Shown here in pieces: positions 60,626 through 64,000 of a DNA stretch of 64,000 nucleotides. Position numbers and translations under genes: made by a program. A model generated the notes under the pieces. It was given only the letters and a program-made list of their open reading frames with translations, made no database searches and had not been told where the DNA came from. This stretch comes from Sinonovacula constricta (Eukaryota; Mollusca; Bivalvia; Cardiida; Solecurtidae), in assembly GCA_007844125.1 (NCBI GenBank), contig CM017565.1, positions 7,762,885-7,826,884 of the forward strand, written 5' to 3'. Positions within the stretch are counted from its first letter, which is position 1. Each line of letters opens with the position of its first letter.

Positions 60626-61309
60626 CACGTTTGCGAAAACGCACGACACAAAAATGTAAGAATAGTATCCCGTTTAAATATTGATTTTTTGTCGTAATTC
60701 AGTAGTTATAAAGTAGTCAGCATTCAAATGTTTTGCACGTGCTAAAAAGAAACTAATAAGAACGGATCTATAAAATAGGATTTACAACTAATATGCTTAA
60801 GTATAGGTCATGGGTTCATATCATCTTGTTTTGGAATTTATATTGCGGGTTTCTTAATGACTTTCGCACCTTTATCTAAATAGTAAATGTCGTTGATTTT
60901 TAAAGACCCTGTATCAGCTATAACTGATTCTATTTATAAACACTATCAGGATACATGTATGTGTCAACTATATAGATGCTTATTGCATATAACCGTTTTG
61001 AAATATTTTTCTAGCGTTGGCGCCTGTTGCTTGATTCTCTTTTTGTTACCTTATGTATGCGCACATACGAGTATATAAGAAAGTGATATTAACAATGACC
61101 ATGCAGACTCAGTGTATAATTGTCACATTATATCCCGGTTAATGACTGTATACAGTACGTCCTCGTGTAAAATACTAGATGCATTATTCCCATGACAGCT
61201 CCGTTCATTTGCTAATGAGTTAATGTATCAGAACGTTTCTGCATTCTCGTATTACTTGACACTTGGTCATCTTTTAAAACAATTCCGTTTATTTAGTTTT
61301 ATTTTTCCA
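60626..61309. other. AT-rich DNA, nothing recognised
   Basis: A 63-codon frame at 60887-61078 has a hydrophobic C-terminus and no other support. Confidence 0.45.
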
Positions 61310-61647
61310 GCTTTCCAGTGTTTACTTTTGTAAAGCTACGCAATAAAATGAAGACAAAAAAGTGCACAATTAACGGTATGTCTTCAATTGTATGTGTAAA
61401 TGTTTGCACCAATTTCAAGATACCGTGCCAGCATCTGCTATGCGCCACCTACTTTTCCTCTGTTTGCGTGTCCAGCATAAGTCTGAATCATTTAAAATCA
61501 AGAAGCGGAAATGAAGAAAATAATCAAAAGTATGAAACTAAAGCTTGGGTTAACTATATATACAATTTGATAGTTCCCTTTCTTTCAGTTTTGACTGGCA
61601 AAACAATTGACAATGGTAAAATAATTTTATTGGATATGAACATCTAA
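61310..61647 (+). CDS. Uncertain open segment, possible terminal exon
   Basis: An open stretch of about 109 codons follows a good acceptor-like sequence (TTTATTTTTCCAGCTTTCCAG, 61298-61318). It includes SIVCVNVCTNFKIPCQHLLC, vaguely like the C..C-x-n-CxH pattern of SWIM zinc fingers but without the required CxC. No start codon, poly(A) signal or partner exon is evident. Length is modestly above chance in this AT-rich DNA. The identity is unknown. Confidence 0.2.
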
Positions 61648-62611
61648 AAACTAAGCATATCTTTTTATGCAAAAAAATAGTATCAATTAGATATGCTATT
61701 TGTCTCATATATGGGCAATCACAAGGTCACTACTTGTTGATATCTTACAAAACAGAAACAGCGACATGTTCTGACGGAAGAAACCGTTCACCAGAATGAG
61801 AACCTTTGTATTCATGTTAGGTGTATGTGATAATTGACTGTGGTAATAGAGTACAAGAGCAGACATGTAATGATACTATGCAAATTAAAGCATGCGGTTA
61901 TCATTGTCTATGTTTATTGTTCATATTTCGTTTGACTTTAAACACCACACACGCTCCTTTCAGTCGGTCTTTAAGATCAAGACAACAATGGAAGCCTAAA
62001 GCTGTCTTCCGTCCAATTTTATGACTACAAGCGGATATTATGGGTAAAAGGGGGAGGATTTACGGGGATACAGACAATTGCCGATGGAGGAAATCCACTA
62101 TTTATAGTTACTCATTAAATCTTTGTCTGGTCTTGGAAACTCTGCGAATCGAGCAAGTTGATGTTTGGTACGTTAATAAGACATCATAGCGTTTATTTTA
62201 ATTTTCAATAATTATAAAATGAAGTAATGTTTGGTGAACTAAAGTTGGCTGCTATTGTTATGTGTGTTTCTGCATAAAAAATACAGTCATGCCTAAAATC
62301 ATTTTAATGTTATTTATATCTACACTCACTTACACACATTTTACAAATAAAGCTACAACGGGCATTTAAATATGCTGAGCGTCGCAAATACGACTATACT
62401 CTAAAACGACAGGCAACCTATTTGATAATATTATTAAGTTTGCCAGCAAGAAGTGCTCGGTTCATTTTAATATTCCGCTCTTAATTGAATCATTTTAAGA
62501 GTGTTTAAGGAAATATTATTCAAGTTGATGTTATTATTCTCAACGTTATTATACAATATAATTTCATTACCCAACCTATGGGCAATTATTAAAACTAACT
62601 GCTTATTGGTT
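61648..62611. other. AT-rich DNA, nothing recognised
   Basis: No supported feature was found here. Confidence 0.5.
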
Positions 62612-62984
62612 TTTAGCAGATTTTGTTGCTACTTGTAATGTATGTATATAAGTTCATTGTATTTGTTTTAACTCCCGATGCAGGTGCTTACTGTTAGTTG
62701 TTTCACTTTGACGGGATGTTGTTATTTACACTGTTTGTTTGCTAGTAAAACCTTCAGGAAGTGCGAGGTTGGAGCGCTCCACAAACCAGGTTTAAGCACC
62801 CCAGTTGGCCTTTTGCCGACTGACCGTTCCAAGGCGGTAACTGATGGTTTTTCTTTATGTGTGTTATGTCTCGTCTCTGTGTTTTTTTTCACATTTGCAT
62901 TTACCTTGTTTGCCTTTGTCTTCTGGTAGATAAAATTTAAATATCTGTTAGAGTTTTGATAGGACCTTTTCTTATTTACCTATT
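62612..62984 (+). repeat. R repeat, well-preserved copy lacking the head
   Basis: From TTTTGTTGCTACTTGTAATG through CTCCCGATGCAGGTGCTTACTG and the core to GGACCTTTTCTTATTTACCTATT. Very close to 54066-54436. The open frame 62678-62929 lies wholly inside it and is not a gene. Confidence 0.85.
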
Positions 62985-64000
62985 GAAAAGAATTGTTCTT
63001 TATTTATATTGCTTACATTGTTATATATCTGTAAATCCTATGTTCAATGAAGAAGGCGAAAACTTGATGCACAAGTACATACCAAGTCAGCATATATGAT
63101 ATAATGATAGCCCTGTAAAGATAAGTATCGTCTAACCAGGTCAATTGCCATAGGTTAAAGGCATCTATCTAAATCTGAACTTAAATAAAACAATAGTAAT
63201 AATATACTTCTAACATTGATCTGGCGATTACACAGGATTCCATAACTTGACGCATTAAGTACTATGAAGCTCATTCCAATATTATTCTTTTTCAAAAAAT
63301 AATTAATAAAGTATATCACGTATATAAATAAAAAAAATTAACCCTTTACGGACGTCAAGTATCTACTGTCACAATGAAACAATATAAGATGTGTTTCTCA
63401 TCTTAGCTCATTTTAACCAATAACGAAACAAGACATTTCTCTCTATTACATGTCGTGTTGTGCCTACAATAGCTCCAGGTCTGGCTGAGCAACTCTGGTA
63501 GCGGGCTTAACCAATCGGCTTTCTTGTGTGTCAATGAATGAATGCTAACTTCTTGGGAAGTAGTGCATAGATTTCTGATCAAAGAAGACAGCTGGATGTT
63601 GACATTACATTGTAGGCGCGCATTGATTATAGAAGGATAAGTGTTCCTATGCAAGGGGATTTAACAACACCATGAACTACGTTGTCTTAATAGCAAAAAT
63701 TGGATTATAAACAAAAGGTGCGTACGCTGATTACATGTTGTGTGCTGAAGTTTTTAATACAGAGATATGCAATAATTAAAAAAGAACAAGTGCATTCAAC
63801 ATTCTCATGATTTCATTTTTAACGTATGTCTTGCATAACGTGTGCAGTCAATATTATGTTAATATCTCAATGATTAAATGATAAAATGAACACTTTTGGA
63901 GTGAATATATAAAGGTAACTTTTGTGTAGCTTTTGCATATTAAATATCGTAAGTTATATCTTATTGTGATTAATTAATTCAGATGATCATTGATATTTTT
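62985..64000. other. AT-rich DNA, nothing firm
   Basis: An 83-codon minus-strand frame (63654-63403) is less AT-biased than its surroundings but has no recognisable motif. Confidence 0.45.

Noticed and set aside
62678..62929. 83-codon open frame
   Set aside because: It lies entirely inside an R repeat and is not conserved as coding in the other R copies.
63403..63654. 83-codon minus-strand frame with balanced composition
   Set aside because: No motif, splice signal or neighbour supports it. Kept only as a remark in the gap note.

Overview
This is an AT-rich eukaryotic genomic window, very probably from a marine invertebrate and most likely a mollusc such as a bivalve. That placement is an inference. 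It rests on the density of degenerate I/Nimb-like LINEs, a metazoan Ty3/gypsy element, tRNA-derived SINEs and TNP2-like transposase remnants, and on the lack of compact genes. I see no complete host gene, no bacterial or organellar content, no rRNA gene and no functional tRNA. A few short stretches could be host exons (minus strand near 34.7 kb and 47.8 kb, plus strand near 61.4 kb), all at low to moderate confidence.

Layout. 1-5.7 kb: a degenerate, 5'-truncated I/Nimb-type LINE (copy A) on the plus strand. 5.7-8.8 kb: mostly featureless. 8.8-12.2 kb: a second LINE copy (B), ending in a large compound (TA)/(GA)/(CA) microsatellite that lies where copy A encodes the start of RNase H. 12.9-15.6 kb: copies C (plus) and D (minus), joined tail to tail. 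15.6-16.9 kb: a remnant of a different LINE. 17-32 kb: unique-looking AT-rich DNA with a decayed tandem array (19.2-19.5 kb), LINE 3' ends (21.4 and 24.8 kb) and several copies of an interspersed repeat called R here. 32.8 kb: a Tx1/L1-like LINE scrap. 33.1 kb: a GC-rich patch of TCGGGCCGA-like motifs. 34.7 kb: a candidate Cys-rich exon. 35.85-36.2 kb: a 43-bp minisatellite.

37551-46094 is the best-defined feature: a Ty3/gypsy LTR retrotransposon of about 8.5 kb. Its LTRs (977 and 975 bp) differ at about five substitutions and two 1-bp indels. It has gag (two zinc knuckles), protease, RT, RNase H, integrase and an acidic C-terminal tail. It sits inside an R repeat, with a TTTA target duplication confirmed by an unoccupied R copy at 54.4 kb. 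Gag and protease are joined by what looks like a textbook -1 frameshift signal. Pol is broken by a frame change, an in-frame TAG and a second frameshift, so this copy looks recent but defective.

46.1-64 kb: a tRNA-derived SINE; a candidate exon with a DUF4806-gene-like fold (47.7 kb); LINE copy E on the minus strand with recognisable ORF1 and ORF2 remnants (52.6-48.9 kb); a decayed TNP2-like transposase on the minus strand (55.3-53.3 kb) split by an R copy; Tx1/L1-like remnants (57 and 60 kb); a 70-bp inverted repeat pair bounding 3.1 kb (57.5-60.6 kb); and a well-preserved R copy (62.6 kb). Overall this is nested mobile-element debris. The gypsy element and some R copies are the youngest layer, and I found no convincing new biological system.
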